This document shows positions 9,194-18,752 of a DNA stretch of 64,000 bases, piece by piece. This stretch comes from Acinetobacter sp. CS-2 (GTDB taxonomy: Bacteria > Pseudomonadota > Gammaproteobacteria > Pseudomonadales > Moraxellaceae). The stretch spans positions 496,001 through 560,000 of the forward strand of contig NZ_CP067019.1 in assembly GCF_016599715.1 (NCBI RefSeq), read 5' to 3'. A program made the translations under genes and the position numbers. Numbering within the stretch: position 1 is the first letter of the stretch; every line of letters starts with the position of its first letter. The notes under the pieces were generated by a model, which was not told the DNA's origin, ran no database searches, and saw nothing but the letters and a program-made list of their open reading frames with translations.

Positions 9194-9643
9194 ATGGAAA
9201 ATACTGGAATTTGGATTACAGTCTTCATTGTGCTGTTTGTACTCGGCTCAATTTTTGGGCTACGTGTCAGCCCAAGGGAGAAAGCATTAGGCCTAATGCG
9301 TGAAAAGGCGCGCAAGATGGCTTTACATCCGCGTTTAGTGGCTGCTCCCGATTGGACCAAAGTGCCCATGGCAACAGAAAAACGCGCCAGTATGGTGGCC
9401 TATTACAGTGTTTTAATTCCAGATGCCCGACTGCCATTGATGCGTGCACGTGTGGAAGATCAGAAACTCAAAGTTGTGCAAGGTGATGAGAAGTTTAACG
9501 ATTTTCCCATTGCATTAAAGGGCATTTATGCTATTGATATGCAGGCAAACTGTGTAGGACTCTATTGGGATGAAGAATCAGACCTTCGAGCAACTCAGTT
9601 AGATGACATCAAAGCTTATTTAACATCTTTGGCTGAATTTTAA
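9194..9643 (+). CDS. Conserved inner-membrane-anchored protein of unknown function
   Basis: A 149-residue protein. Residues 6-24 form a single N-terminal membrane helix (IWITVFIVLFVLGSIFGL), followed by a basic stretch (SPREKALGLMREKARKMALHPRL) and a small soluble domain. The basic residues after the helix predict a cytoplasmic soluble part. It ends 35 bp before topA on the same strand and is likely co-transcribed with it. Function unknown; small conserved neighbours of topA are usual in Acinetobacter and Pseudomonas. Confidence 0.78.
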   Translation: MENTGIWITVFIVLFVLGSIFGLRVSPREKALGLMREKARKMALHPRLVAAPDWTKVPMATEKRASMVAYYSVLIPDARLPLMRARVEDQKLKVVQGDEKFNDFPIALKGIYAIDMQANCVGLYWDEESDLRATQLDDIKAYLTSLAEF

Positions 9644-9678
9644 TTTATAAACCCATCAAACAGGATTAACGGTTAACT

Positions 9679-12318
9679 ATGGCGAACGCTCCTCGGTCCA
9701 CATCCAAAAGCACCACAGCAAAATCACCGAGTGCTGCGAACAAACGTGCCTTAGTGATTGTGGAGTCGCCTGCAAAAGCGAAAACAATCAACAAATATCT
9801 GGGTCCAAATTACATCGTGAAATCATCGGTAGGTCATGTTCGTGACTTGCCGACTGGCGGTTCTAAAACGGCAGAAAAAAAACCGGCAACCCGTACCAAA
9901 TTAACCGATGAACAAAAAGCGGAAAAAGCACAACAGGCTTTGGTCAACCGTATGGGGGTTGATCCTGAGCATGGTTGGAAAGCGCATTATGAAGTGCTTC
10001 CTGGCAAAGAAAATGTCGTGGCGGAATTGAAAAAACTGGCATCGCAAGTCGATGAAGTCTACCTCGCAACGGATTTGGACCGTGAAGGGGAAGCCATTGC
10101 CTGGCATTTAAAAGAAGTGATTGGTGGGGATGATTCACGTTACCAGCGTGTAGTCTTTAACGAAATTACCAAAAATGCCATTCAGGAAGCGTTTAAACAG
10201 CCGGCACGTCTAGATATCGATAAGGTCAATGCTCAACAAGCCCGCCGTTTCCTTGACCGTGTTGTGGGTTTTATGATCTCGCCATTACTTTGGGAAAAAA
10301 TTGCCCGTGGTCTGTCGGCAGGTCGTGTGCAATCGGTTGCAGTTAAACTAGTGGTTGAGCGCGAACGTGACATTCGTGCATTTATTCCTGAAGAATACTG
10401 GCAAGTTTTTGCAGATACCAAATCTCAAAAAGATGACATCCGTCTTGAAGCAGTGAGACAGGGTGGTAAAACCCTCAAACTGCACAATAAAGCCGAAACC
10501 GATGCTTTATTAAACCTGATTAAAAATGCTGAATATAAAGTTGCCAGTCGTGAAGATAAACCGACCAAGGTCAACCCGAGTGCACCTTATATCACTTCAA
10601 CCTTGCAACAGGCAGCAAGCACACGTCTAGGTTTCTCTGTGAAGAAAACCATGATGTTGGCCCAGCGCTTGTATGAAGCGGGTTTCATCACCTATATGCG
10701 TACTGACTCCACTTTCTTGAGTGATGATGCAGTCAATATGGTGCGTGGTCATATTGAAAATGAGTATGGCGCGAAATATTTGCCTGCCAAGCCTAACCGT
10801 TATGGTAACAAGGCGGGTGCACAAGAAGCCCACGAAGCGATTCGTCCTTCCAATGTGGCGCTGAAAGGCGATAGCCTTGCAGGTGTGGAACGTGATGCAC
10901 AACGTTTGTATGACCTGATCTGGCGTCAGTTTGTAGCCTGTCAGATGACTCCAGCAGAGTACCTATCATCTACCATTTTAGTCGATGCCAATGGTGTGGA
11001 ACTGAAAGCCAAAGGTCGTACTCTGGTCTTTGATGGTTTCACCAAAGTTCGCGGTGCAAATAAAGCGGATGACGATATTTTGCTACCTGCGGTAAAAGTC
11101 GGTGAAGTACTGAAACTGGAAAAACTCGATCCTTCTCAGCATTTTACCAAACCGCCTGCACGTTTCACTGAAGCATCTCTGGTAAAAGAACTGGAAAAAC
11201 GTGGTATTGGTCGTCCATCGACCTATGCTGCGATTATTTCTACCATTCAGGACCGTGGTTATGTGAAACTGGAAAACCGTCGTCTCTTTGCCGAGAAGAT
11301 GGGTGAAATCGTGACCGATCGTCTCGATGAAAGTTTTAACAACCTGATGAACTACGACTTTACTGCGGATCTTGAAGGTCAGCTGGATAAAGTGGCAGAT
11401 GGTCAGCGTAACTGGAAAGAGTTGCTGGATAACTTTTATGGCGACTTTAAAAAACGCCTCACCACAGCCCAAGGCGAACACGGTATGCGCCGTAACCTGC
11501 CGGTGGAAGTGGAAGCGGTACATTGCCCTGAATGTTCACGTCCGATGCAGATTCGTACAGGAACCACAGGTGTGTTTCTGGGCTGTTCGGGCTATAACTT
11601 GCCGCCTAAAGAACGCTGTAAAGGTACCCTGAATTTAACACCGGTAGAATCCTTGGCAGCACTGTCTGATGATGATGCTGCAGAAACTGCAGACTTGATG
11701 TCGAAAAAACGTTGCCCGATTTGTGAAACGGCAATGGACAGTTATGTGATTGATGGTGGTCGTAAACTGCATATCTGTGGTAACAACCCGGATTGTGCCG
11801 GTTTTGAACTTGAAGAAGGTGAGTTCAAAATTAAAGGTTACGATGGTCCAACCATTCCATGCGATAAATGTGATGGCGAGATGCAGCTGAAGACTGGCCG
11901 TTTTGGACCTTATTTTGCCTGCACCAGCTGTGACAATACCCGTAAAGTGTTAAAGAATGGTCAGCCTGCACCTCCGCGTGTAGATCCAATTAAAATGGAA
12001 CACTTGCGTTCAACCAAGCATGATGATTTCTTTGTACTTCGTGATGGTGCGGCAGGTTTATTCCTGGCAGCGAGCAAATTCCCGAAAGTGCGTGAAACAC
12101 GAGCACCTAAAGTTGCTGAACTGCGTTCGGTGGCCGAGCAGCTGGATCCAAAATATCAGTTTATTTTGCAAGCTCCGGATGCTGACCCTGAAGGAAATCC
12201 AACTTTGGTGAAATTCAGCCGTAAGAACCAGGCGCAGTATATTGGTTCGGAAACGCCTGAAGGCAAGCAAACCAAGTGGAGTCTGGTGTTCCAAGATGGG
12301 AAATGGATTGAAGCTTAA
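9679..12318 (+). CDS. topA: DNA topoisomerase I (type IA)
   Basis: Relaxes negative supercoils by single-strand passage. The 879-residue protein has a TOPRIM domain ([17 protein letters not shown] near 26-42 and [13 protein letters not shown] near 133-145) and the transesterification core with active tyrosine Tyr339 in [11 protein letters not shown]. It also has the conserved block [10 protein letters not shown] near 510. The C-terminal third carries three Cys4-type zinc ribbons ([27 protein letters not shown]) and a ssDNA-binding tail. The Ser/Ala/Lys-rich first 24 residues are a short extension relative to E. coli. A clean terminator follows. Confidence 0.97.
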   Translation: MANAPRSTSKSTTAKSPSAANKRALVIVESPAKAKTINKYLGPNYIVKSSVGHVRDLPTGGSKTAEKKPATRTKLTDEQKAEKAQQALVNRMGVDPEHGWKAHYEVLPGKENVVAELKKLASQVDEVYLATDLDREGEAIAWHLKEVIGGDDSRYQRVVFNEITKNAIQEAFKQPARLDIDKVNAQQARRFLDRVVGFMISPLLWEKIARGLSAGRVQSVAVKLVVERERDIRAFIPEEYWQVFADTKSQKDDIRLEAVRQGGKTLKLHNKAETDALLNLIKNAEYKVASREDKPTKVNPSAPYITSTLQQAASTRLGFSVKKTMMLAQRLYEAGFITYMRTDSTFLSDDAVNMVRGHIENEYGAKYLPAKPNRYGNKAGAQEAHEAIRPSNVALKGDSLAGVERDAQRLYDLIWRQFVACQMTPAEYLSSTILVDANGVELKAKGRTLVFDGFTKVRGANKADDDILLPAVKVGEVLKLEKLDPSQHFTKPPARFTEASLVKELEKRGIGRPSTYAAIISTIQDRGYVKLENRRLFAEKMGEIVTDRLDESFNNLMNYDFTADLEGQLDKVADGQRNWKELLDNFYGDFKKRLTTAQGEHGMRRNLPVEVEAVHCPECSRPMQIRTGTTGVFLGCSGYNLPPKERCKGTLNLTPVESLAALSDDDAAETADLMSKKRCPICETAMDSYVIDGGRKLHICGNNPDCAGFELEEGEFKIKGYDGPTIPCDKCDGEMQLKTGRFGPYFACTSCDNTRKVLKNGQPAPPRVDPIKMEHLRSTKHDDFFVLRDGAAGLFLAASKFPKVRETRAPKVAELRSVAEQLDPKYQFILQAPDADPEGNPTLVKFSRKNQAQYIGSETPEGKQTKWSLVFQDGKWIEA

Positions 12319-12330
12319 GTTTTAAGTTCT

Positions 12331-12360
12331 GAAAAATGCTGACAAAAGTCGGCATTTTTT
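12331..12360 (+). terminator. Rho-independent terminator of topA
   Basis: AAATGCTGAC and GTCGGCATTT form a 10-bp stem (one G-T pair) around AAAA, followed by T residues, 15 bp after the topA stop. Confidence 0.85.
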
Positions 12361-12412
12361 ATGCCAAAATGATTTATATAAGAACTGAATCAAATATTTA
12401 ATTGGGGTAATA

Positions 12413-13219
12413 GTGGAAATCCAAACAAAAAAGTTTGCAGTATTAATCGATGCAGATAATTCATCAATTAATGCCATTTCATCTGTACTCGAAGAAGTTG
12501 CTAAATATGGAATTGCAAGTGTAAAAAGAGTTTATGGAGATTGGAGTAGTGAGTCGTTAAAAAAATGGAGAGATGTTCTATTACCCCATGCAATAACTCC
12601 TGTTCAGCAATTTGCTTATACAAAAGGCAAAGATGCAACAGATATGATCTTAATTATTGATGCCATGGATTTATTATATGCAGGTGCATTAGATGGTTTT
12701 TGTATTGTATCAAGTGATAGTGATTTTACCCCTTTAGCTTCACGTATTCGTGAAAATGGTCTGAGTGTTTATGGTTTTGGTAAGAAATCGACTCCTGAAG
12801 CTTTTAAAAAGGCATGTGATAAATTTATTTATGTAGAAAATCTCCTAACGGATGCAGATGTTAAAAATGGTGAGGATGAAGAATTAGCATTAGTACAAGA
12901 TAAAAAAATAGCAGAAACTGTAAAGACAATAGAATCTAAAGCTATCCAACAAACTAAAGAAAGTACTTTACCCGAAGCAATGGATAGGGCTACTTTAAAT
13001 TTGATTTATAAAGCTGTTAAAGATAACGCTGATGAAAATGGCTGGGCAAATTTGGGTATGGTTGGACAATATATTAGTGCAGTAAAACCTGATTTTGATT
13101 CACGAAATTATGGTCGAGCTAAATTATCAGGTTTGATAAAAACGCTTAATTTATTTGAAACTAAAATTGAAATGAGTCAAATGTATTTAAGAAAAATAAA
13201 AAAGCAGAGCATTGGATAA
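12413..13219 (+). CDS. NYN-domain (LabA/DUF88-type) protein with C-terminal OST-HTH/LOTUS-like domain
   Basis: A 268-residue protein whose first ~145 residues are a NYN/PIN-like nuclease domain. Its acidic residues sit in FAVLIDADNSS (about 8-18), KGKDATDMILIIDAMDLL (about 71-88) and IVSSDSDFTPLASRIRENG (about 100-118). The last ~80 residues (ATLNLIYKAVKDNADENGWANLGMVGQYI) look like the OST-HTH/LOTUS RNA-binding domain often joined to NYN. A ribonuclease role is inferred from this architecture. Start is GTG with GGGG seven bases upstream. Codon use and base composition are clearly more AT-rich than topA, suggesting later acquisition. The next gene starts one base after its stop. Confidence 0.85.
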   Translation: MEIQTKKFAVLIDADNSSINAISSVLEEVAKYGIASVKRVYGDWSSESLKKWRDVLLPHAITPVQQFAYTKGKDATDMILIIDAMDLLYAGALDGFCIVSSDSDFTPLASRIRENGLSVYGFGKKSTPEAFKKACDKFIYVENLLTDADVKNGEDEELALVQDKKIAETVKTIESKAIQQTKESTLPEAMDRATLNLIYKAVKDNADENGWANLGMVGQYISAVKPDFDSRNYGRAKLSGLIKTLNLFETKIEMSQMYLRKIKKQSIG

Positions 13220-13220
13220 T

Positions 13221-13979
13221 ATGTGGAAAAACATTCGGATACTGTGTTTACTTATCATTTTATTGATTGTGGCGGTGAATGCGTATCGTGACCAGAATCA
13301 GGACTGGTCCAAACCCATTATTGTCATGCTGCATCCCATCAATGCAGATGGGCGGGCGGCTACTCAAAATTATATTCAATCTTTGAATTTTTCTGAACTG
13401 AATGGGGCACAAGAATATCTGCAGCAAATGTCGGCGCAGTATCGTGGACAGCCGATTGCAATTTACTTTCAGTTGGGCCGTGAACTTAAACAAATTCCCC
13501 CTAAAGTACCTGAACAGGGAACCATGCTGGATACCATTTTATGGAGCCTGAAATTTCGTTTTTATGCCTGGAAACAGCATGAGGGTGCTGATGGTTCACC
13601 CAGTGTGACTTTATATTTAAATTATTATGATCCCCAAACAATTAAAGAATTAAAACATTCTACTGCTTTACAAAAGGGGCGGATTGGTTCAGTCAATTTA
13701 TTTGCATCCAAAAAACAGTCAGAACAAAACAAGATTGTACTGGTGCATGAATTACTGCATAGCTTTGGCGCAAGTGATAAGTATGATTTGTCCACAGGAC
13801 AGCCTGCCTATCCGATTGGATATGCTTATCCAAACCAGCAGCCTTTATTTCCTCAAGCCAAAGCAGAGTTGATGGCCGGACATATTCCACTGTCACAACA
13901 AAAAAGCAGGATGCCGGATTCATTGAAACAGACTTTGATTAATGAAATAACCGCAATTGAATTGGGCTGGAAAAAATAA
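13221..13979 (+). CDS. Membrane-anchored zinc-metalloprotease-like protein
   Basis: A 252-residue protein. An N-terminal hydrophobic anchor (residues 4-20, ILCLLIILLIVAVNA) is followed by a soluble, probably periplasmic domain. The motif HELLHSFGASDKYD near residue 175 is an HEXXH zinc site with a third acidic or His ligand region downstream, as in small metzincin or archaemetzincin-like peptidases. Catalysis and substrate are inferred. ATG 13221 was chosen over TTG 13212, which would overlap the previous gene. The one-base gap to the NYN gene suggests translational coupling, but the two genes differ in base composition. Confidence 0.75.
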   Translation: MWKNIRILCLLIILLIVAVNAYRDQNQDWSKPIIVMLHPINADGRAATQNYIQSLNFSELNGAQEYLQQMSAQYRGQPIAIYFQLGRELKQIPPKVPEQGTMLDTILWSLKFRFYAWKQHEGADGSPSVTLYLNYYDPQTIKELKHSTALQKGRIGSVNLFASKKQSEQNKIVLVHELLHSFGASDKYDLSTGQPAYPIGYAYPNQQPLFPQAKAELMAGHIPLSQQKSRMPDSLKQTLINEITAIELGWKK

Positions 13980-14000
13980 CCCTTGGGGATAACGATGCTT

Positions 14001-14032
14001 TTATCCACAGTTGCATATCGGGCTGTGGATTA
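14001..14032. promoter_or_regulatory. Two inverted DnaA-box-like 9-mers
   Basis: TTATCCACA (14001-14009), the perfect DnaA box, faces TGTGGATTA (14024-14032), a one-mismatch box in the opposite direction. They form an 8-bp inverted repeat (ATCCACAG/CTGTGGAT) in the gap before the HdeD-like gene. It might bind DnaA, or be a simple hairpin after the protease gene without a T tract. Confidence 0.4.
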
Positions 14033-14113
14033 AAATGCAGAGAAATAACAGACTTTTGACCGAAAATCAGCTAAAACTACAGGTATTCCTCAACAAAAGA
14101 CTTGAGAAAAAAC

Positions 14114-14686
14114 ATGAGAACAGTAGGAAATGATTTAGTTCGACATCAGCTGCATGAAAATCGAAAGTGGTATTTAGGTCTGGGCATTGTGCTGACCTTG
14201 TTTGCTCTTGTACTGCTTGCTTCACTGCCTTTTGCTACGCTTTCTGTGGTATTCCTGTTTGGCATACTGATGATGATTGGCGGTATTCTGCACTTTATTG
14301 CTGCTTTCAAAATTTTTGAAGGGGGGACTCGCTGGCTATGGGCCCTGTTTGGCGTTCTGTATCTGGTCGCTGGTTATTATGCTTTTAGCACACCGGTAAA
14401 AACCGCGATTGTATTGACCAATCTGTTGGCAATTGTATTGATCGTGGCCGGTATCATCCGTATTTTTAGTGCCATTATTTTTAAAGTGTATCAAGGTTGG
14501 GGCTGGATCTTATTTTCGGGCCTGTTAACCTTGGTGACCGGGATTATGATTTTAAAATCACCTGATGCTCCGTTCTGGGTACTGGGTCTGTTTCTGGCGA
14601 TAGATGTTTTATTTCAGGGGATTAATTATTTGACTTTAGCATCTTATATCAAACGTGAAGTACCGCAAAGTTCGGCAGATGTATAA
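14114..14686 (+). CDS. HdeD-family (DUF308) multi-pass membrane protein
   Basis: A 190-residue inner-membrane protein with six hydrophobic segments in three helix pairs (about 23-43, 47-67, 74-92, 98-118, 127-147 and 153-175). They are joined by short loops with Gly-Gly and Gly-Trp motifs (MIGGILHFIAAFKIFEGG, GWGWILFSGLLTLVTGI) typical of HdeD/DUF308. In enterobacteria HdeD contributes to acid resistance at high cell density; the role here is not shown. The frame extends upstream to a TTG at 14102, but ATG 14114 has a purine-rich GAGAAAAAA lead. Terminator downstream. Confidence 0.82.
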   Translation: MRTVGNDLVRHQLHENRKWYLGLGIVLTLFALVLLASLPFATLSVVFLFGILMMIGGILHFIAAFKIFEGGTRWLWALFGVLYLVAGYYAFSTPVKTAIVLTNLLAIVLIVAGIIRIFSAIIFKVYQGWGWILFSGLLTLVTGIMILKSPDAPFWVLGLFLAIDVLFQGINYLTLASYIKREVPQSSADV

Positions 14687-14703
14687 CAGTGAAGTAGGAG
14701 AAA

Positions 14704-14728
14704 AGGGCGCATAGAGCGCTCTTTTTTA
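14704..14728 (+). terminator. Rho-independent terminator of the HdeD-like gene
   Basis: AGGGCGC pairs with GCGCTCT (one G-T) around ATAGA and is followed by TTTTTT. Confidence 0.8.
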
Positions 14729-14765
14729 TTGTATAAAGATTTATTGCTTTCATTTTTTGTTGATT

Positions 14766-15914
14766 ATGCCTAAAACCTTTGTGCTTGCCCCCGATTCCTT
14801 TAAAGAAAGTATGACCGCCGAACAGGCCTGTCAGGCGATGCAGCGTGGCATTCAAAATGTATATCCAGATGCGGTGTGTATTTCGGTGCCCATGGCAGAT
14901 GGTGGTGAAGGTACTGTAGATGCCCTGATTGCTGCACAAGGTGGACAAAAGATTGAGTGTGAAGTGACTGGTCCATTAGCCTCGCAAAAAATCCAAACCT
15001 ACTTCGGTTTAGTCGATGGGAGAAAAACAGCCATTATCGAAATGGCAAAAGCCAATGGCATCCATCTTTTAGAACCCGCCCAGCGCAATCCTTTACTCAC
15101 GACTACCTTAGGTACAGGAGAAATGATTAAAGCAGCGCTGGATTTAGGCGTATCCAAGATCATTATCGGTTTGGGGGGCAGCGTGACCAATGATGCCGGT
15201 GCGGGTATGACACAGGCTTTGGGTGTAAAATTTCTCGATGCTACAGGCTGCGATGCTGCGGTAGGCGGTGGTCAGCTTGACCAGATTAAAAAGATTGATC
15301 TTTCCGGTTTGGATGCGCGTTTAGCACAAACAGAAATCATCATTGCCAGCGATGTGAATAATCCTTTGTGTGGTGCAAATGGTGCATCTTATGTTTTTGG
15401 TCCGCAGAAAGGGGCTACGCCTGAAATAGTGAAAACTCTGGATAACAACTTAAGTCATTTTGCTAAGCTTGTTGAGCAGCAACTTGGAATAGATTGTCGG
15501 GAGATTGCGGGTGCAGGTGCAGCAGGCGGTCTGGGCTTTGGTTTGATGGTGTTTACAGGTGCCAAGATTCGCTCAGGTGTAGAGCTGGTAATTGAACAGA
15601 CCAAATTGGCAGACAAAATTGCTCAGGCTGATTATGTGTTGACGGGTGAAGGAAAAATTGATTTTCAAACAAAATTTGGCAAAACGCCGTTTGGGGTGGC
15701 GCAGGTCGCAAAGCAATTCAATAAGCCTGTGATTGCTTTTGCGGGTGTAGTTGGCGATGGTATTGATGAACTATATGACTTAGGTTTTAGTCAAATTATC
15801 GGGATTAATCCTCCTGAAATTTCAATGGAACATGCAATTGTGCATGCTTCAATGTATTTGGAAGAAGCAGTTGAGCAATATGTAAGAAACTATAATTTTA
15901 ATGAACTTATTTAA
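14766..15914 (+). CDS. Glycerate kinase (GarK/GlxK type)
   Basis: Phosphorylates D-glycerate with ATP (glycerate 2-kinase family). The 382-residue product carries the family N-terminus FVLAPDSFKESMTAEQAC, MADGGEGTVDAL near 45-56, the long glycine-rich GLGGSVTNDAGAGMTQALG near 135-153, and DYVLTGEGKIDFQTKFGKTP near 290. No glyoxylate or glucarate genes stand beside it, so its feeding pathway is not shown. Two TTG codons precede ATG 14766; the ATG matches the usual family start (MPKTFVLAPDS). Confidence 0.93.
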   Translation: MPKTFVLAPDSFKESMTAEQACQAMQRGIQNVYPDAVCISVPMADGGEGTVDALIAAQGGQKIECEVTGPLASQKIQTYFGLVDGRKTAIIEMAKANGIHLLEPAQRNPLLTTTLGTGEMIKAALDLGVSKIIIGLGGSVTNDAGAGMTQALGVKFLDATGCDAAVGGGQLDQIKKIDLSGLDARLAQTEIIIASDVNNPLCGANGASYVFGPQKGATPEIVKTLDNNLSHFAKLVEQQLGIDCREIAGAGAAGGLGFGLMVFTGAKIRSGVELVIEQTKLADKIAQADYVLTGEGKIDFQTKFGKTPFGVAQVAKQFNKPVIAFAGVVGDGIDELYDLGFSQIIGINPPEISMEHAIVHASMYLEEAVEQYVRNYNFNELI

Positions 15915-15945
15915 ATAATTAAGACATCATCAAATTTGTGAAGTT

Positions 15946-16028
15946 CCTTCTCCCTCAGGGAGAAGGCTAGGATGAGGGGAGTTTTAAATAGTAACCTCTC
16001 CCTAACCCTCTCCTTAAAAAGGAGAGGG
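15946..16028. repeat. CT/GA-rich intergenic repeat with two hairpins
   Basis: CCTTCTCCC-tca-GGGAGAAGG is followed by CCCTCTCCTT-aaa-AAGGAGAGGG, both perfect inverted repeats, in an otherwise empty 260-bp gap after glycerate kinase. Similar CCCTAACCC/CTCTTT-type motifs recur at 30299-30335 and 40990-41062, so this looks like a dispersed repeat family. Confidence 0.6.
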
Positions 16029-16174
16029 AATAACGATGGGCATTTGATTGAGTAAACACAGTATTCAGTTTTTGAAAAAATGCTTAAGGAATAAAAAAAT
16101 GAATCAAGGCGCATTACTCAGGTTTTACTAAAACCTCTGTTAAACTATTCATCTCCCTAGCACGATGAGACACC

Positions 16175-18166
16175 ATGAGTTTAGCCACCCTGATTAATGA
16201 ATTAAACCCGCAACAAAAACAGGCTGCCACGACTGAATCAAAGCACAGTCTGGTTCTTGCAGGGGCAGGTTGTGGCAAAACCAAAACCATTGTGGCTCGG
16301 GCAGCCTATCTGATTGATCAGGGCGTTCCAGCGAATCAGATTCAAATTCTGACCTTTACCCGTCGTTCCGCCAGTGAAATTGTGGCACGGGTCGAATTGG
16401 CTTTGGGTGAGCAGGCCAAAGGTTTACGCGCATCCACCTTTCATACTTTTTGTATGTATCTGCTGCGCCGTATTCCGAAAGCTTTTGGTCTGGAACAGTT
16501 TTCGATTATCGACCGGGATGATCAGTTGATGATGTTCCGTTTAATTCGTGGCAAGGATGATAAGAAAAATCCCAATGCCTTGCCCAAGCCGCAGCAGCTG
16601 TGTGACCTATATTCCTTTGCACGAAATACGCGGCAAAAACTAAGTCTGGCTCTAGAAAAGCAAATGCCAGAATTTCTGGAATATAAAGATCAGATTGCTG
16701 ACATTATGAAAGAGTATGAGGCACGAAAACGTGTGCGCAGCTTTCTGGATTATGACGATATTCTGGCGGTGGTAGCATCGGCACTGGCTCAATCGGAAGG
16801 ACTGAGTGATTATGTAGCTTCTATCTGTCAGCATATGCTGGTAGATGAAATGCAGGATACCAATCCCTTGCAATGGGCTTTGCTGGAACCTTTAAAAGAT
16901 AAAGTCAGCCTGTTCTGTGTCGGGGATGATGCCCAGTCGATTTACGGTTTTCGTGGTGCAGACTTTGAAAATATCCATCATTTTAAAGAACGCGTACCGG
17001 ATGCGCAGATTTTTAAACTGGAACAGAATTATCGTTCTACACAGCAAATTCTGGACCTGTCTAACTGGTTGCTTGATCAGAGCCCAATCAAATATGACAA
17101 GCGTCTGGATGCACATCGTGGCGAGGGCATTAAACCCAAACTGCATATCTTCCCGAACGAGTTTGATGAAGCCAAATGGATTGCCATTGATATTAAAGAG
17201 CGGCATTTTCTGGAAGGCACGCCGTGGCATGATCATATGGTGCTGGTGCGTTCCAGTTTTGCCGCACGTCACATCGAAGCGGCCTTTATTCAGGCCAATG
17301 TGCCTTACCGTTTTATCGGTGGCATGAAACTTCTGGAAACTGCACATGTCAAAGACCTGCTTAGTTTATTGCGGGTGATTGCCAATCCGCTGGATGATAT
17401 TGCCTGGATGCGTTTTCTGACCTTATGGAATGGCGTGGGAGATGTTGGAGCCAGCAAGCTGGCGCAGCAATTATTGCAGCAGGACAATCCAGAACTGATT
17501 TTCGACAAACTGGAAAAATTTGGCCGTATTCCCGAGAAAACGCTGCTGATCATGAAGCAGATGTCGGTATTAAAAGATCAGGTGCAGGCTTGTGTCACTT
17601 TGGGGATAGAAGCACTGCTGGAGCAGCTTGAGGAAAACTACGCCAAGAAAGACTGGTCGAAACGCATGGGTGATTTTGATCTGGTCAAGCAGCTGGCCAC
17701 CAAACATGATCAGCTGAGTGAATTTCTGGAAGAATATGTACTCGATCCGGTCTCGATCAGTGAAATTGAACGCCAGTCTGAAGATGATGTGGTGACGCTG
17801 ATTACCATCCATTCGGCCAAAGGCACAGAACAGAAAATTTGTTATGTGGCCAATGTTTCTGCCGGACAGTATCCGCATGCACGTGCTCAGGGTAATTTTG
17901 ACGAAGTTGAAGAGGAGCGTCGGGTTCTCTATGTAGCATTAACCCGCGCCAAAAATGAACTGATTTTAACCAAGCAAAATCTGAATCTCTGGGCGCGGGA
18001 TCAGGTCGATGAACAGGGACGAAAAATTGAAAGCTATTTCCTGAATGACCTGACCCGCAACCTGTGCATGACCGAGACCCATTACAAGCCGCGTCAGCAA
18101 ACCGTAAAAAGTGCCTTAATTGAGCGGCAATCGATTAATTTAGATTTTGGTATCGATCTCGATTAA
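16175..18166 (+). CDS. UvrD/Rep-type superfamily 1A DNA helicase
   Basis: A 663-residue 3'-5' helicase. Motifs in order: Q-motif LNPQQKQAA, Walker A AGAGCGKTKT near 30-39, motif Ia TFTRRSASEI, motif II VDEMQDTNPLQW near 225, motif III CVGDDAQSIYGFRGAD near 248, motif IV LEQNYRSTQQIL, motif V TIHSAKGTEQKI near 550, and motif VI EEERRVLYVALTRAK near 585. It is shorter than UvrD and lacks a long C-terminal tail, so it may be a Rep-like accessory helicase rather than UvrD itself. Its activity is expected to be ATP-driven strand unwinding. No operon partners. Confidence 0.9.
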   Translation: MSLATLINELNPQQKQAATTESKHSLVLAGAGCGKTKTIVARAAYLIDQGVPANQIQILTFTRRSASEIVARVELALGEQAKGLRASTFHTFCMYLLRRIPKAFGLEQFSIIDRDDQLMMFRLIRGKDDKKNPNALPKPQQLCDLYSFARNTRQKLSLALEKQMPEFLEYKDQIADIMKEYEARKRVRSFLDYDDILAVVASALAQSEGLSDYVASICQHMLVDEMQDTNPLQWALLEPLKDKVSLFCVGDDAQSIYGFRGADFENIHHFKERVPDAQIFKLEQNYRSTQQILDLSNWLLDQSPIKYDKRLDAHRGEGIKPKLHIFPNEFDEAKWIAIDIKERHFLEGTPWHDHMVLVRSSFAARHIEAAFIQANVPYRFIGGMKLLETAHVKDLLSLLRVIANPLDDIAWMRFLTLWNGVGDVGASKLAQQLLQQDNPELIFDKLEKFGRIPEKTLLIMKQMSVLKDQVQACVTLGIEALLEQLEENYAKKDWSKRMGDFDLVKQLATKHDQLSEFLEEYVLDPVSISEIERQSEDDVVTLITIHSAKGTEQKICYVANVSAGQYPHARAQGNFDEVEEERRVLYVALTRAKNELILTKQNLNLWARDQVDEQGRKIESYFLNDLTRNLCMTETHYKPRQQTVKSALIERQSINLDFGIDLD

Positions 18167-18243
18167 ACTATCTCAATATTGAAGTGCAAAAAGTAAGTAG
18201 GCGAGTGCTTTTTGGTTTTTTTAGCCTATTTAAAGGTCATCAG

Positions 18244-18498
18244 ATGAAAATTTTAGTCCGTAATTTAGAACGTACAGTGACAGAAGCTGAATTGCTGGAA
18301 TTGTTTAAGCAATATGGCACGGTAGATTCATGCACCTTGGTTTTAGATGCTGCCACAGGTAAATCAAAGGGTTTTGCTTTTGTGGAAATGCCACATGGCC
18401 GTGAAGCGGTGAAAGCGATTAAAGGCTTAAATACCCTGCGTTTGCATGGACAGGGTATTCGGGTCAAGCAGGCTGAAGACAAGTCAGCGGCAGAATAA
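18244..18498 (+). CDS. Single-RRM RNA-binding protein
   Basis: An 84-residue protein made almost entirely of one RNA recognition motif: RNP2 MKILVRNL at 1-8 and RNP1 KSKGFAFVEM near 40-49. These small RRM proteins occur in cyanobacteria and many proteobacteria; their RNA partners are mostly unknown. The frame is open 20 codons upstream, but ATG 18244 follows AAAGG and opens directly on RNP2. A strong terminator follows. Confidence 0.9.
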   Translation: MKILVRNLERTVTEAELLELFKQYGTVDSCTLVLDAATGKSKGFAFVEMPHGREAVKAIKGLNTLRLHGQGIRVKQAEDKSAAE

Positions 18499-18503
18499 AA
18501 ACT

Positions 18504-18528
18504 AAAAGGAGCGATGCTCCTTTTTTTT
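18504..18528 (+). terminator. Rho-independent terminator of the RRM gene
   Basis: GGAGC-gat-GCTCC, flanked by A and T runs (eight T residues), six bases after the stop. Confidence 0.88.
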
Positions 18529-18752
18529 ATGGATAAAATAACCAGGCTTTGATCAGGTTGAATTGGTCTATTGAATCCCCATCTCTTGATCTGGAAGGAT
18601 GTAAATTATTCTGGCTGAAATCATCCATGATCATTGAAGTGACACTCGATATCTCACTCATTGAAATTAATCTTCCACAATTTTTATTGTAATTTTTCTG
18701 AAAGACCGTTTAATCTTAACGGTGTAATCACGCCAAATCTTAGGAAATCACC

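Noticed and set aside
11083..11523. 146-codon antisense ORF within topA
   Set aside because: A shadow of the conserved topoisomerase frame; amino-acid composition is atypical (Phe/His/Thr-rich).
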